Below, in pieces: positions 23,851 to 34,038 of a stretch of DNA of 64,000 nt. A program made the position numbers and the translations under genes. Under the pieces are notes generated by a model, which saw nothing but the letters and a program-made list of their open reading frames with translations, ran no database searches and had not been told where the DNA came from. The stretch lies in NCBI GenBank assembly GCA_963833495.1, contig CAWHYJ010000004.1, positions 248,001 to 312,000 of the forward strand. The letters are read 5' to 3'. The DNA comes from Fodinibacter sp963833495. GTDB taxonomy: Bacteria; Actinomycetota; Actinomycetes; Actinomycetales; Dermatophilaceae. Every line of letters begins with the position of its first letter. Position 1 is the first letter of the stretch.

Positions 23851-25500
23851 GTGAGCGAGAACACGAGCACCTCCCAGGTCGACGAGATCCGTGCTGGATA
23901 CGCCTTCGAGGGGCCGTCCCTGGAGTTCGGGGCGGCGGTCGTCGACGGCACGGCGCACGCCGACGCGACGGTGCGCATCCCGCTCTCGGCGATGAACCGG
24001 CACGGCTTGGTGGCGGGGGCGACGGGCACCGGCAAGACCAAGACGCTGCAGCTGATGGCCGAGCAGCTGCTCGCCCAGGGCGTGCCGGTCTTCCTGGCCG
24101 ACATCAAGGGCGACCTGTCGGGCATGGCGACCGCGGGGGTGCCCAACGACAAGATCACCGCGCGCTCGGCCGACGTCGGGCTGCCGTGGCAGCCCACGCC
24201 ATACCCGGTCGAGTTCTACGCGCTCGGGGGGCAGGGCACCGGCATCCCGGTGCGGGCCAGCGTCTCGACGTTCGGGCCCACGCTGCTGGCCAAGGTGCTG
24301 GGGCTCAACGAGACCCAGGAGTCCAGCCTCGGGCTGGTCTTCCACTACGCCGACACCAAGGGCCTGTGGCTCGACACCATCTCCGACCTGCGCGCCGTCG
24401 TGCAGTTCCTCACCAGCGACGAGGGCAAGGCCGACCTCAAGGAGCTGGGCGGGCTGTCGTCGGCGACCGCGGGCGTCATCCTGCGCGAGCTGGTGAACTT
24501 CTCGGCCCAGGGGGCAGACCTGTTCTTCGGGCTGCCCGAGTTCGACACGTCCGACCTGCTGCGGGTGGCTCCCGACGGGCGTGGGGTGGCGTCGCTGCTC
24601 GAGCTGCCGGGGGTGCAGGACCGGCCACAGCTGTTCTCGACCTTCCTGATGTGGCTGCTCGCCGACCTCTTCCACGACCTGCCCGAGGTGGGCGACCTCG
24701 ACAAGCCCAAGCTGGTCTTCTTCTTCGACGAGGCACACCTGCTCTTCAGCGACGCGAGCAAGAGCTTCCTCGACGCCATCCAGCAGACCGTTCGGCTGAT
24801 CCGGAGCAAGGGGGTCGGCGTCTTCTTCGTGACGCAGTCGCCCAAGGACGTGCCCTCCGACGTGCTGGCCCAGCTCGGCAACCGGGTGCAGCACGCCCTG
24901 CGCGCCTACACGCCGGATGACGCCAAGGCGCTCAAGGCCGCCGTGCGCACCTACCCCAACACGGCCTACGACCTCGAGGAGCTGCTCACCCAGCTGCCCA
25001 CCGGCGAGGCGGTCATCACCGTGCTCTCGGAGAAGGGTGCGCCGACGCCGGTGGCCTGGACCCGGATGCGAGCACCGCAGTCGCTGATGGCCCCCTCGGA
25101 TGCCGCGTTGCTCACCTCGACCGTCGCCGCCTCGCCGCTCGCGTCGAAGTACGGGACGTACCTCGAGCGGGAGTCGGCCTCGGAGATGCTCGGTAAGGCG
25201 GAGGTGGCGCGCACCGAGGCCCAGCAGGCGGCGGCGGTTGCGGCCGACAACGCCAAGGTGCAGGCGGCTGCGGCCGCCGCTGCGGAGAAGGAGCGGCTGG
25301 CGGCGGAGAAGCAGGCGGCCAAGGATGCCGCAGCGGCGCAGAAGGCGCAGGAGGTGGCCGACCGCAAGCGGGCCGCCGAGCCGAGCATGGTGGAGTCGGT
25401 CGTGAAGTCGAGCGCCTTCAAGTCGGCGCTGCGCTCGGCGGGCACCGTGCTCGGCCGGGAGATCACCCGCTCGATCTTCGGCACCTCGCGCAAGCGCTGA
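23851..25500 (+). CDS. HerA-like / DUF853 ATPase
   Basis: 549 residues from GTG 23851. FtsK/HerA-type P-loop near residue 55 (VAGATGTGKTKTLQLM), the next-strand motif FLADIKGDLSG, Walker B KLVFFFDEAHLLF, a sensor-like VFFVTQSPKDVPSDVL and the arginine-finger-like NRVQHALRAYTP. The C-terminal ~110 residues are an Ala/Glu/Lys-rich coiled coil ending in a basic tail (GREITRSIFGTSRKR). Related proteins are DNA-translocating or remodelling ATPases of unknown role. Stand-alone gene; leaderless promoter. Confidence 0.9.
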   Translation: MSENTSTSQVDEIRAGYAFEGPSLEFGAAVVDGTAHADATVRIPLSAMNRHGLVAGATGTGKTKTLQLMAEQLLAQGVPVFLADIKGDLSGMATAGVPNDKITARSADVGLPWQPTPYPVEFYALGGQGTGIPVRASVSTFGPTLLAKVLGLNETQESSLGLVFHYADTKGLWLDTISDLRAVVQFLTSDEGKADLKELGGLSSATAGVILRELVNFSAQGADLFFGLPEFDTSDLLRVAPDGRGVASLLELPGVQDRPQLFSTFLMWLLADLFHDLPEVGDLDKPKLVFFFDEAHLLFSDASKSFLDAIQQTVRLIRSKGVGVFFVTQSPKDVPSDVLAQLGNRVQHALRAYTPDDAKALKAAVRTYPNTAYDLEELLTQLPTGEAVITVLSEKGAPTPVAWTRMRAPQSLMAPSDAALLTSTVAASPLASKYGTYLERESASEMLGKAEVARTEAQQAAAVAADNAKVQAAAAAAAEKERLAAEKQAAKDAAAAQKAQEVADRKRAAEPSMVESVVKSSAFKSALRSAGTVLGREITRSIFGTSRKR

Positions 25501-25550
25501 CCGGCGTCCGGCCGACGACACGCAACGGCATCCGTCCGGGTGCGACGTGC

Positions 25551-25886
25551 TCAGGCGCCGGGTATTCGGTCGACCCGTGACCCCCGAGTCCTGAGCCGGG
25601 GTGGCACGTGGTGGAGCGCGAGCAGCTGCTGCCTGCTGACCTTGCCGTCGCGCAGCGCCGAGTCGACCGCGCTGAGTGCCTCGTCGAAGGGCAGCAGGAC
25701 ACAACAGTCGTGCACCGTGCGCACCCCTGAGGTCACCCAGCCGTCGACCACCTGCCCGTCGGGGATGCTGCGCCAGCGCACGTCGACCCGTTGGCGGACC
25801 TCCGGTGCGACCTTGCGCCCGCGGCCCACCGCCACCTGCGGCCGAGCCGGATGCCGCCCCAGCAGGCGTGGGCGCCACAGCGGCAC
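25551..25886 (-). pseudogene. remnant of a DUF559-type endonuclease-domain protein
   Basis: An open frame without its own start whose middle, WVTSGVRTVHDCCVLLPFDE then ALSAVDSALRDGKVSRQQLL, matches the central part of common actinobacterial DUF559 proteins (AbiEi-like N-terminus plus endonuclease domain). The N-terminal domain and the whole C-terminal nuclease domain are missing: the frame ends soon after at a stop at 25551. Probably a decayed gene. Family assignment rests on remembered sequence pattern. Confidence 0.5.
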
Positions 25887-25934
25887 CCGATCCGTGTCGT
25901 CGGTCCGCCGCCGCCGGCATCCGGACGGCGGTGG

Positions 25935-26330
25935 TCAGAGGGAGAGGACGGCCTTGGCGTAGGCGCACTCGAGGTCGGGGTCGGTGACCGCGCGGACGTA
26001 GCCCGGCCGCACGGCATACGTGACCTCCCACCCGCCCTCGGTGCGACGCACCGCCTCGAGCCGGTCGCCGAGCAGCTCGCGCAGCTGGTCCTCGCGCGGC
26101 AGCCAGAGCGCCTGGTCGAGGGTGACCGAGTCGAGCGCCCACTCGGTGGTGCCGTTGAAACCGAGCAGCGACTGGTCGCGGTAGGTCTGCACCTCGACGG
26201 TGAGGTCGCTGATCCAGAACACCTCACCGGTGAGCAGCTCGGCGTCGATGACGAAGCGGTCGCCGGCGGCGGGTGCCCAGAGCACCCCGGCGTCGCGGAG
26301 CAGGGCGCGGGCGAGCTCGACCGTGATCAT
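25935..26330 (-). CDS. conserved hypothetical protein
   Basis: 131 residues from ATG 26330: ITVELARALLRDAGVLWAPA, GDRFVIDAELLTGEVFWISD, TLDQALWLPREDQLRELLGD, GWEVTYAVRP and ECAYAKAVLSL. Soluble, no signal peptide. Found in many actinobacteria and sometimes wrongly called a pilus assembly protein; I see no motif supporting a function. Flanked by the DUF559 remnant and the transporter gene. Confidence 0.75.
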   Translation of the reverse strand: MITVELARALLRDAGVLWAPAAGDRFVIDAELLTGEVFWISDLTVEVQTYRDQSLLGFNGTTEWALDSVTLDQALWLPREDQLRELLGDRLEAVRRTEGGWEVTYAVRPGYVRAVTDPDLECAYAKAVLSL

Positions 26331-26394
26331 CGGGCCATTCTGGCCCAGCCGCAGACAGCGGGTCCGGCGAGCATCGAGGCAGACAGCGGCCGGC

Positions 26395-27318
26395 TCAGCC
26401 CAGGATCCAGACGACCAGGGTGATGAGCGGCACCGCCCCGACCGTCGTCACCAGGATGGTGTCGCGGGCCAGGGTGGGCGAGCGGTCGTAGCGGGTGGCG
26501 TGCACGAAGATGTTCTGGGCGGTCGGCAGGCTCGAGCAGACGACCACGGCGAGCAGCGCGTGACCCGTGAGGCCGAGCGCGAGGTGTGCCACGGCATACG
26601 CCACCAGTGGCTGCACGCCGAGCTTCAGGGTGCTGGTCAGCGCCAGCTCGCCGGCCGGCACGTCGCCACCGAACCCGGGGCCCAGGCGCAGCGCGATGCC
26701 GTAGGCGAGCAGCATGCCCGGCACGGCCATCGCGCCGATCAGCTCGATGGGGTCGAGGACGATGGGCGGCAGCTGCCAGCCCGTGATGGACAGCAGCAGC
26801 CCGATGAGCGTGCCGATGGTGAGCGGGTTGGTGAACGGACGCACCATCATGTGCCGCAGGGTGGGGCGGCGGCCGCTGACGTCGGCGTCGAGCAGCGCCA
26901 GCGCGAAGGGCTGCAGCACGAGCAGCTGCAGGAGAAGGGTCGGTGCCACGAGGGCGGCGTCGCCGAGCACGTAGGCGGCGACCGGCAGGCCGAGGTTGCC
27001 GGCGTTGACGTAGGAGCTGGCGAGCGCCCCGATGACCCGTTCGCCGACCGACCGCCGCCACTTCCACCACGCGACCGTGACGTAGATGGCGGCGGGCACC
27101 ACGACCCCGACCACCGTCGCGACCAGGCTGCGCGACAGCACGTCGTGCGTGTCGGCCTTCGAGACGGTGGTGAGCAGCAGCGCCGGGGAGGCGACGAAGA
27201 AGGCGATGTGGCTGAGCACCTTCTGCGCCGACAGGTCGACGACGCCGAGGTGCGCGATGAGGGCACCGACGCCGATGACGGCGACGATGGTCGCGAACCC
27301 CAGGACGACACCCTCCAC
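26395..27318 (-). CDS. AEC-family membrane transporter
   Basis: 307 residues from GTG 27318, about ten membrane helices in two halves. Family features include VASSYVNAGNLGLPVAAYVLG (the N-A-G-N-x-G-L-P motif) in the first half and SSLPTAQNIFVHATRY in the second. Auxin-efflux-carrier-type proteins move organic anions such as malonate or malate, or other small solutes; the substrate here is unknown. Monocistronic, 86 bp downstream of the VOC gene on the same strand. Confidence 0.88.
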   Translation of the reverse strand: MEGVVLGFATIVAVIGVGALIAHLGVVDLSAQKVLSHIAFFVASPALLLTTVSKADTHDVLSRSLVATVVGVVVPAAIYVTVAWWKWRRSVGERVIGALASSYVNAGNLGLPVAAYVLGDAALVAPTLLLQLLVLQPFALALLDADVSGRRPTLRHMMVRPFTNPLTIGTLIGLLLSITGWQLPPIVLDPIELIGAMAVPGMLLAYGIALRLGPGFGGDVPAGELALTSTLKLGVQPLVAYAVAHLALGLTGHALLAVVVCSSLPTAQNIFVHATRYDRSPTLARDTILVTTVGAVPLITLVVWILG

Positions 27319-27405
27319 GCCGCCATCCTTGCGGGCTGGGGTCGGCCGGTGCGCAGCGGTTCCGCGCTCCGGTCCCTGACCGGATGCCGGTTCAGCGCCG
27401 GGCGG

Positions 27406-27777
27406 TCAGCCCCAGTTGGCGGCCTGGGTCAGGCAGAACGGGTGGCCGCTGGGGTCGAGCAGCACCCGCCAGGTCTCGCCGGGCTGCTCGTCGGGCAGGG
27501 TGGCGCCGAGCCCGACGCACTCGGCGGCGGCCGCGTCGAGGTCGTCGACGGCCAGGTCGAGGTGGAACTGCTTGCTGCCGTGCTCGTTGGGCCAGCCGGG
27601 TGCCTCGTGGTCCGGCAGCGTGCCGAAGCCGAGGGCCATCCCTCCGGGGCCGGTCAGCATCGCGTACTCGTCCTGGGCGTGGGCCACCTCCCAGCCGAGC
27701 AGCGCCGACCAGAAGGTCGCGTCGCGCTGGGCGTCGGAGCTGTCGAGCGTGAGCATCTTGAGTGCGGCGATCGCCAT
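27406..27777 (-). CDS. VOC-family protein (glyoxalase/bleomycin-resistance fold)
   Basis: 123 residues forming two beta-alpha-beta-beta-beta units: ALKMLTLDSSDAQRDATFWSALLGWEV and KQFHLDLAVDDLDAAAAECVGLGA, ending RVLLDPSGHPFCLTQ. His in QFHLDL and other family positions could bind a metal, but no substrate can be inferred. Divergent from the AraC-type regulator at 27845 (67 bp between starts), which may control it. Confidence 0.85.
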   Translation of the reverse strand: MAIAALKMLTLDSSDAQRDATFWSALLGWEVAHAQDEYAMLTGPGGMALGFGTLPDHEAPGWPNEHGSKQFHLDLAVDDLDAAAAECVGLGATLPDEQPGETWRVLLDPSGHPFCLTQAANWG

Positions 27778-27832
27778 GGTGGTGCCTCTCGTCGGGTGGG
27801 TCCGTACGGACGGGGATGTCGTCCACCCTGCC

Positions 27833-27838
27833 TACGCT
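27833..27838 (+). promoter_or_regulatory. -10 element of a leaderless promoter (AraC-type gene)
   Basis: TACGCT, 6 bp before GTG 27845, with no ribosome site between. Confidence 0.45.
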
Positions 27839-27844
27839 GGGCCG

Positions 27845-28738
27845 GTGCCCGATAGGAGAAAGGCGACAGCCGCGCCGACCGCCTCCACGGCGGGGGTGCT
27901 GCGGCCTGGCGAGCTCGCCCGCCACGTCGACCTCGTGCGCGCGCCGGTGGGCGTCGAGGCCGCTCGCTGGGTCGAGAACCGCTGGTCGCTGCGCTGGAAC
28001 CTGCCCGACGGGCGGTGGTACGACAGCGCGGTCATCCCCCACCCCACCTGCTCGCTCACGGTCGAGCTCGGCAGCCACCCTCGGTCCGGGATGCCGGTCG
28101 GCGAGAGCGTCGTGGTCACCGGGGTCTGCACCCGCCGGTTCGACGTCGAGGTACGCGGATGGGGGCGCGTGGTCGGGCTGCGCTTCCGCCCAGGCGGGCT
28201 GGCGGCGCTCACCGGCCACCCGGCATCCGCCTGGACCGACCGGTCGGTCGCAGCCGACGAGGTGCTGCCTCGCGCGCTCGTCGCCGAGCTGGCCCACCCC
28301 GAGCTGGCGCACGACGGCACGGCGTGGGCCGAGACCGCCGAGAGCGGACTGGCCGCCCTGGCCAACGACCGCCCCGACCCGCGCTACGACCTGCTGCTCG
28401 ACGTCGTCGCCGACATGCTGGCCGACCACTCGCTGCTCACGGTGACCGACGTCGCCGAACGGCACGCGGTCACGGTGCGCACCCTGCAGCGCCTCTTCAC
28501 CCACTACGTGGGGGTGGGGCCGAAGTGGGTGCTCGCGCGCTACCGCCTGCACGACGCGGTCGCCGACCTCGACGCCGGCCGGCCCGGCACGCTCACCGAC
28601 CTCGCCGTGCGCTACGGCTGGTACGACCAGGCGCACTTCACCCGCGACTTCACCGCGCTGGTCGGCGTCACACCGGGGCAGTACCGCGACCGCGCGGTCT
28701 CGGCGGATGCCGGCCACGCGGCATCCGCTCACCGCTGA
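27845..28738 (+). CDS. AraC-family transcriptional regulator
   Basis: 297 residues from GTG 27845. The N-terminal ~190 residues carry a DUF6597-like ligand-binding region (RPGELARHVDLVRAPVGVEA, PHPTCSLTVELG, VVGLRFRPGGLAAL). The C-terminal AraC domain has two helix-turn-helix units, LLTVTDVAERHAVTVRTLQR and LAVRYGWYDQAHFTRDFTAL, ending VGVTPGQYR. Such proteins sense small molecules and regulate neighbouring genes; the VOC gene is the closest candidate target. Confidence 0.92.
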   Translation: MPDRRKATAAPTASTAGVLRPGELARHVDLVRAPVGVEAARWVENRWSLRWNLPDGRWYDSAVIPHPTCSLTVELGSHPRSGMPVGESVVVTGVCTRRFDVEVRGWGRVVGLRFRPGGLAALTGHPASAWTDRSVAADEVLPRALVAELAHPELAHDGTAWAETAESGLAALANDRPDPRYDLLLDVVADMLADHSLLTVTDVAERHAVTVRTLQRLFTHYVGVGPKWVLARYRLHDAVADLDAGRPGTLTDLAVRYGWYDQAHFTRDFTALVGVTPGQYRDRAVSADAGHAASAHR

Positions 28739-28866
28739 GGTCGGGGCCGGGACGGGAGAAACTGGTCTGTCACTTGGGGCCGAGAGCCGTGAAGCGTCCG
28801 GCAGGGTGGCTGCACCCACACCACCGTTCGGGCCCACGAGGCCCGCCGTCGTCTAGGAGTTCCTTC

Positions 28867-30387
<1,521 letters not shown>

Positions 30388-30407
30388 CGCGTCACACCAG
30401 CACGACC

Positions 30408-30454
30408 CGGATGCCGGGTGGGCACGGTCCGCGGACCCGCCCACCCGGCATCCG
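30408..30454. terminator. 16-bp perfect hairpin terminator
   Basis: CGGATGCCGGGTGGGC (30408-30423) pairs with GCCCACCCGGCATCCG (30439-30454); the loop itself is the palindrome GGTCCGCGGACC (30426-30437). It starts 21 bp after the protease stop. Each arm carries the octamer GGATGCCG that is frequent in this genome. Confidence 0.85.
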
Positions 30455-30471
30455 CGCGTGTTGGGCGTCGA

Positions 30472-30535
30472 GCGCACGCAGAACTTCGCTTGCCGCGCAG
30501 TAATTACCGCGCGCCATCCGAACTACTGCGTGCGC
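30472..30535. repeat. 64-bp imperfect palindrome between convergent genes
   Basis: GCGCACGCAGAACTTCG (30472-30488) and CGAACTACTGCGTGCGC (30519-30535) are complementary at 15 of 17 positions, around a 30-bp AT-richer centre containing CAGTAATTAC. It lies between the protease terminator and the propionyl-CoA synthetase stop. It shares the long-arm, ~30-nt-loop plan of the palindromes at 42767, 44055, 44134 and 55061 but not their outer CCCGAC. Confidence 0.7.
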
Positions 30536-30541
30536 CGCGCG

Positions 30542-32449
30542 TCAGGCGGGGCGCAGCACGGAGGCGAGGGCGTCGAGCACGCTGACGTCCTCGATGGTGC
30601 CGGGCACCGTCGGCGTCTTGCCGTCGGCCATCTCGCGCATCGTCTTGCGCAGGATCTTGCCCGAGCGGGTCTTGGGCAGGGCGCCGACGATGTCCACCTG
30701 GCGCAGGCTCGCGACCGCGCCGACCTCGTCGCGCACTCGCTGCACGAGCTCCTTGCAGATCCGGATGCCGTCGTCGCCGGTGCCGTTGACGCCGCCCTTG
30801 AGCACGACCAGGCCGCGCGGCACCTGGCCCTTGAAGTCGTCGGCGACGCCGATGACGGCGCACTCGGCGACGTCGGGGTGGCCGGCCAGCGCGGCCTCGA
30901 TCGAGCCCGTCGACAGCCGGTGGCCCGCGACGTTGAGCACGTCGTCGGTGCGGCCCATGACGTAGACGTAGCCGTCCTCGTCGATCAGGCCGCCGTCGCC
31001 GGTGAGGTAGTAGCCGTCGTAGACCGACAGGTAGCCCGCGATGTAGCGCTCGTCGTCCTGCCACAGGGTGGGCAGCGTGCCGGGGGGCAGCGGCAGCCGG
31101 ATCGCGATGGCTCCCTCCACACCGGGCGCCACCGGCTGGGCGGAGTCGTCGAGCACCTGCACGTCGTAGCCGGGCACGCGCACCGACGGCGAGCCGGCCT
31201 TGATCGGCATCGGGTCGAGCCCGCGCAGGTTGGCCGCGATCGGCCAGCCGGTCTCGGTCTGCCACCAGTTGTCGACCACCGGCACGCCGAGCAGTGCACT
31301 GGTCCACTCGTAGGTGTCGGGGTCGAGCCGCTCGCCGGCGAGGAAGACGCACTTCAGCGAGCTGAGGTCGTGGCCGGCCATCAGGGTGCCGTCGGGGTCC
31401 TCGCGCTTGATCGCCCGGTAGGCGGTCGGGGCGGTGAACATGGCCTTGACCCCGTGGTCGCTGATGACCCGCCAGAAGGCGCTCGCGTCGGGCGTGCCGA
31501 CCGGCTTGCCTTCGTAGAGAACGGTGGTGGCGCCGGTGAGCAGGGGCGCGTAGACGATGTAGGAGTGCCCGACGACCCACCCGACGTCGGATGCCGTGAA
31601 CCACACGTCGCCGGGGTGGATGTCGTAGACGTTCTCCATCGACCAGCGCAGCGCCACCGCGTGCCCACCGTTGTCGCGCACGATGCCCTTGGGCCGGCCG
31701 GTGGTGCCCGAGGTGTAGAGCACGTAGAGCGGGTCGGTCGCCTCGACCTCGACGCAGTCGGCCGGCTCGGCGTCGGAGACCAGCTCGTCCCAGTCCATCT
31801 CCTCCCAGTCGGTGTCGCGCACACCGACATCCGCGCGACACTGCTCGCGCTGAAGCACGATCACGGACTCGGGCTTGTGCTCGCTGCGGTCGAGCGCGGC
31901 ATCCAGCATCGGCTTGTACTCGACGACCCGGCTCGGCTCGATGCCACAGCTGGCCGCCACGATGACGGTCGGCTTGGCGTCCTCGATCCGGGCCGCGAGC
32001 TCGGCCGGCGCGAACCCGCCGAAGACGACCGAGTGGATGGCGCCGAGCCGTGCGCAGGCGAGCATCGCGACCACGGCCTCGGGGACCATCGGCATGTAGA
32101 CGACCACCCGGTCGCCCTTCTCGACCCCCAGCGAGGCGAGCGCGCCGGCGAAGGTGGCGACCTTGTCGAGCAGCTCGGCGTAGGTGAAGGTCTGCACCGT
32201 GTTGGTCACCGGGCTGTCGTAGATGAGGGCCGCCTGGTCGCCGCGCCCGTCGCGCACGTGGCGGTCGAGGGCGTTGAAGCAGGTGTTGAGCGAGCCGCCC
32301 CGGAACCATCGGTAGAACGGCGGGTTGGAGTCGTCGAGCACGCTGGTCGGCTCGGTGATCCACTCGACCGCGTTGGCGGCGTTCCCCCAGAACGTGGTGG
32401 GGTCGGTGATCGACTGCTCGTATGCCGCTGCGTAGGCGCCGTTGCTCAT
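30542..32449 (-). CDS. prpE: propionyl-CoA synthetase (PrpE-like acyl-CoA synthetase)
   Basis: 635 residues from ATG 32449. ANL-superfamily enzyme that activates propionate (or acetate) with ATP and CoA. Seen: N-terminal AAYEQSITDPTTFWGNAA, AMP-binding P-loop YTSGTTGRPKGIVRDNGG (the PrpE form rather than ACS), NWWQTETGWPI, YLTGDGGLIDEDGY with the hinge region, and the acylation-site lysine in LPKTRSGKILRKTMRE. Length fits PrpE/ACSS3 (~630). Single gene, convergent with the protease and divergent from the next gene; CACGAT 6 bp before the ATG may be a leaderless -10. Confidence 0.9.
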   Translation of the reverse strand: MSNGAYAAAYEQSITDPTTFWGNAANAVEWITEPTSVLDDSNPPFYRWFRGGSLNTCFNALDRHVRDGRGDQAALIYDSPVTNTVQTFTYAELLDKVATFAGALASLGVEKGDRVVVYMPMVPEAVVAMLACARLGAIHSVVFGGFAPAELAARIEDAKPTVIVAASCGIEPSRVVEYKPMLDAALDRSEHKPESVIVLQREQCRADVGVRDTDWEEMDWDELVSDAEPADCVEVEATDPLYVLYTSGTTGRPKGIVRDNGGHAVALRWSMENVYDIHPGDVWFTASDVGWVVGHSYIVYAPLLTGATTVLYEGKPVGTPDASAFWRVISDHGVKAMFTAPTAYRAIKREDPDGTLMAGHDLSSLKCVFLAGERLDPDTYEWTSALLGVPVVDNWWQTETGWPIAANLRGLDPMPIKAGSPSVRVPGYDVQVLDDSAQPVAPGVEGAIAIRLPLPPGTLPTLWQDDERYIAGYLSVYDGYYLTGDGGLIDEDGYVYVMGRTDDVLNVAGHRLSTGSIEAALAGHPDVAECAVIGVADDFKGQVPRGLVVLKGGVNGTGDDGIRICKELVQRVRDEVGAVASLRQVDIVGALPKTRSGKILRKTMREMADGKTPTVPGTIEDVSVLDALASVLRPA

Positions 32450-32608
32450 GACCCCATCGTGGACCCAACCGGGGGTCGGTCCGCCACCGGTTCGGTCGGC
32501 ATCGTCCGCGGGCGGGCGTAAGCCGCGCCGAACGGACCACCCCCGGCGCCGTTCCCGGTGGTGGCGTGGGCGCTTCCGTGCAGCCGGGGGCGCTGCCAGA
32601 CTCCCGCC

Positions 32609-33628
32609 ATGGAGCTGCCGCAGCACTGGGTCACCGCCGAGGGGTTCAGCCCGCACCTGGGCAGCGGCGGCGGGATGCTCACCGTGTGGGGGTGGTCGTC
32701 GGAGTCCGAGGCGGATGCCGCCCGCGTCGCCGACGAGCGCCTGGCGCAGGCGCTGGAGCGGGTGGCCCGGGAGGGCGGGCTCGCACCGGGCCACGGCTAC
32801 TACCCGCGGATGCCGTTGCGCGAGCCGGTGCTCGAGGAGGTCGAGGCGGCATCCGGTGCCGTGCTCGGCGTGGTGACCCGCAACCGGATGGGGTGCGAGG
32901 TGCTGTGCACCGACCTGCTCTTCATCGCCGACGTCGACGTGCCCGAGCTCGAGGACGTGACAGTTCGCGGCGCGACGCACGGGGACGGTGCGGGCGCTGC
33001 TGGTGGGGGTGGGTCGCCCCCTCGTCGGCGGCCCGGCACCGGGGTGGGCGGCTTCTTCCGCCGACTGCTGTCGGGGGACCCCGCTCCGACCCCGATGACG
33101 CCGTCGGACGCGGCCGGCGACAGCAGCGCGGATGCCGTGCCCGCGTCGCCGCGGACCGGCGGGACGAGCGTCGCCGAGTGCCTGGCGTGCGAGCCGGTGT
33201 GGGAGTTCGCCCGCCGGCACCCGGAGCTCGGGGTGCGGGTCTACCGCACCGCTGCCGGGCTGCGGGTCATCGTCACGGGCGTCGCGGCATCCCCCGGCTC
33301 GGACCGGGCGCGCGCCCTGCTCACCGAGCTGGGGTCGGACCCGCTGTACGTCGAGCTCTGTGCCACCCACGACAGCTACCGGGCCAGGTTGACCCCCAAG
33401 CCGTTCCGCGTCGGTGCCCGCGCGCTGACAGTGTCGTGGCCGTTCGCCGACGAGGGTGCGCGCGGCCGGTACGAGGAGTGGGTCTCGCAGTACGACGGCC
33501 GCTCGTCGGGGCACGCGGTCTGCCGGCTGGTCAGCGTGTCGGGGCCGGAGCCCGGGCCGGACGAGCAGCGCCTCGTCGGGCTGCACGACACCCGCTGCCG
33601 GGTGGGGGAGCGGCTGCCGCTGGCCTGA
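32609..33628 (+). CDS. conserved hypothetical protein, two-part
   Basis: 339 residues from ATG 32609. N-terminal ~120 residues (MELPQHWVTAEGFSPHLG, GMLTVWGWSSESEADAARVA, CTDLLFIADVDVPE) and C-terminal ~160 residues (CEPVWEFARRHPELGVRVYR, TAAGLRVIVTG, LCATHDSYRARLTPKPFRVG) are joined by a low-complexity Gly/Pro/Asp linker (residues ~125-180). The YRARLTPKPFR segment recurs in uncharacterised bacterial proteins. No function known. Soluble. Not clearly in an operon. Confidence 0.7.
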   Translation: MELPQHWVTAEGFSPHLGSGGGMLTVWGWSSESEADAARVADERLAQALERVAREGGLAPGHGYYPRMPLREPVLEEVEAASGAVLGVVTRNRMGCEVLCTDLLFIADVDVPELEDVTVRGATHGDGAGAAGGGGSPPRRRPGTGVGGFFRRLLSGDPAPTPMTPSDAAGDSSADAVPASPRTGGTSVAECLACEPVWEFARRHPELGVRVYRTAAGLRVIVTGVAASPGSDRARALLTELGSDPLYVELCATHDSYRARLTPKPFRVGARALTVSWPFADEGARGRYEEWVSQYDGRSSGHAVCRLVSVSGPEPGPDEQRLVGLHDTRCRVGERLPLA

Positions 33629-33830
33629 GCCGCTCGGCCATCGTGCGGGGATGCCTGACCCGGCTCAGCGGGATCCCTTGTCGGCGGCCGCACTGCAACG
33701 TGGGTGATGATCGTCGTGAGGGCACCGATCTTCACCCACATCCCTGGGTGTTGCGGAGGATGGGGGATCCGCGCTGTTCGAGCGTTCGTCCCTCACGCCC
33801 GAGCCAGCGCTCCTGGCATCCCTCATCCGT
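33629..33830. other. intergenic gap before the tRNA-Ser terminator
   Basis: About 200 bp after the hypothetical protein gene with no gene or clear structure; it ends at the tRNA terminator hairpin. Confidence 0.5.
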
Positions 33831-33880
33831 CCGCCACACGACAACGGCACCGCTGTCGCGGTGCCGTTGTCGTGTGGCGG
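33831..33880 (-). terminator. 23-bp perfect hairpin overlapping the tRNA-Ser 3' end
   Basis: CCGCCACACGACAACGGCAC at 33831 continuing to 33853, and its exact complement 33858-33880, form a 23-bp stem with loop TGTC. On the minus strand the first six bases of the hairpin are the CCGCCA that ends the tRNA (33875-33880), so the terminator and the tRNA acceptor end share sequence. Confidence 0.9.
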
Positions 33881-33962
33881 AGGATGGGGGATTTGAACCC
33901 CCGAGGGTTTTATCCCAACACGATTTCCAATCGTGCGCACTAGGCCACTATGCGAATCCTCC
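33875..33962 (-). tRNA. tRNA-Ser (anticodon GGA)
   Basis: 88 nt on the minus strand with encoded CCA (33875-33877 on plus as TGG). Acceptor GGAGGAT pairs with ATCCTCC; anticodon arm GCACGATTGGAAATCGTG carries GGA in loop TTGGAAA; long variable arm and T-arm GGGGGTTCAAATCCCCC complete a class II tRNA. Reads UCC/UCU serine codons. Downstream lies a perfect hairpin terminator that includes its 3' end. Confidence 0.96.
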
Positions 33963-34038
33963 GCGGGTGAGGTTACTAGAGGGCGAGCCGCCGACCGAAA
34001 TCGTCGCCCTCGCGTCCCGCGGCTGCCATGATCTGCGG

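Noticed and set aside
23479..26142. 887-codon minus-strand frame opposite the HerA-like ATPase
   Set aside because: Low-complexity shadow of a GC-rich gene; no ribosome site or recognisable domain, and it also covers other genes.
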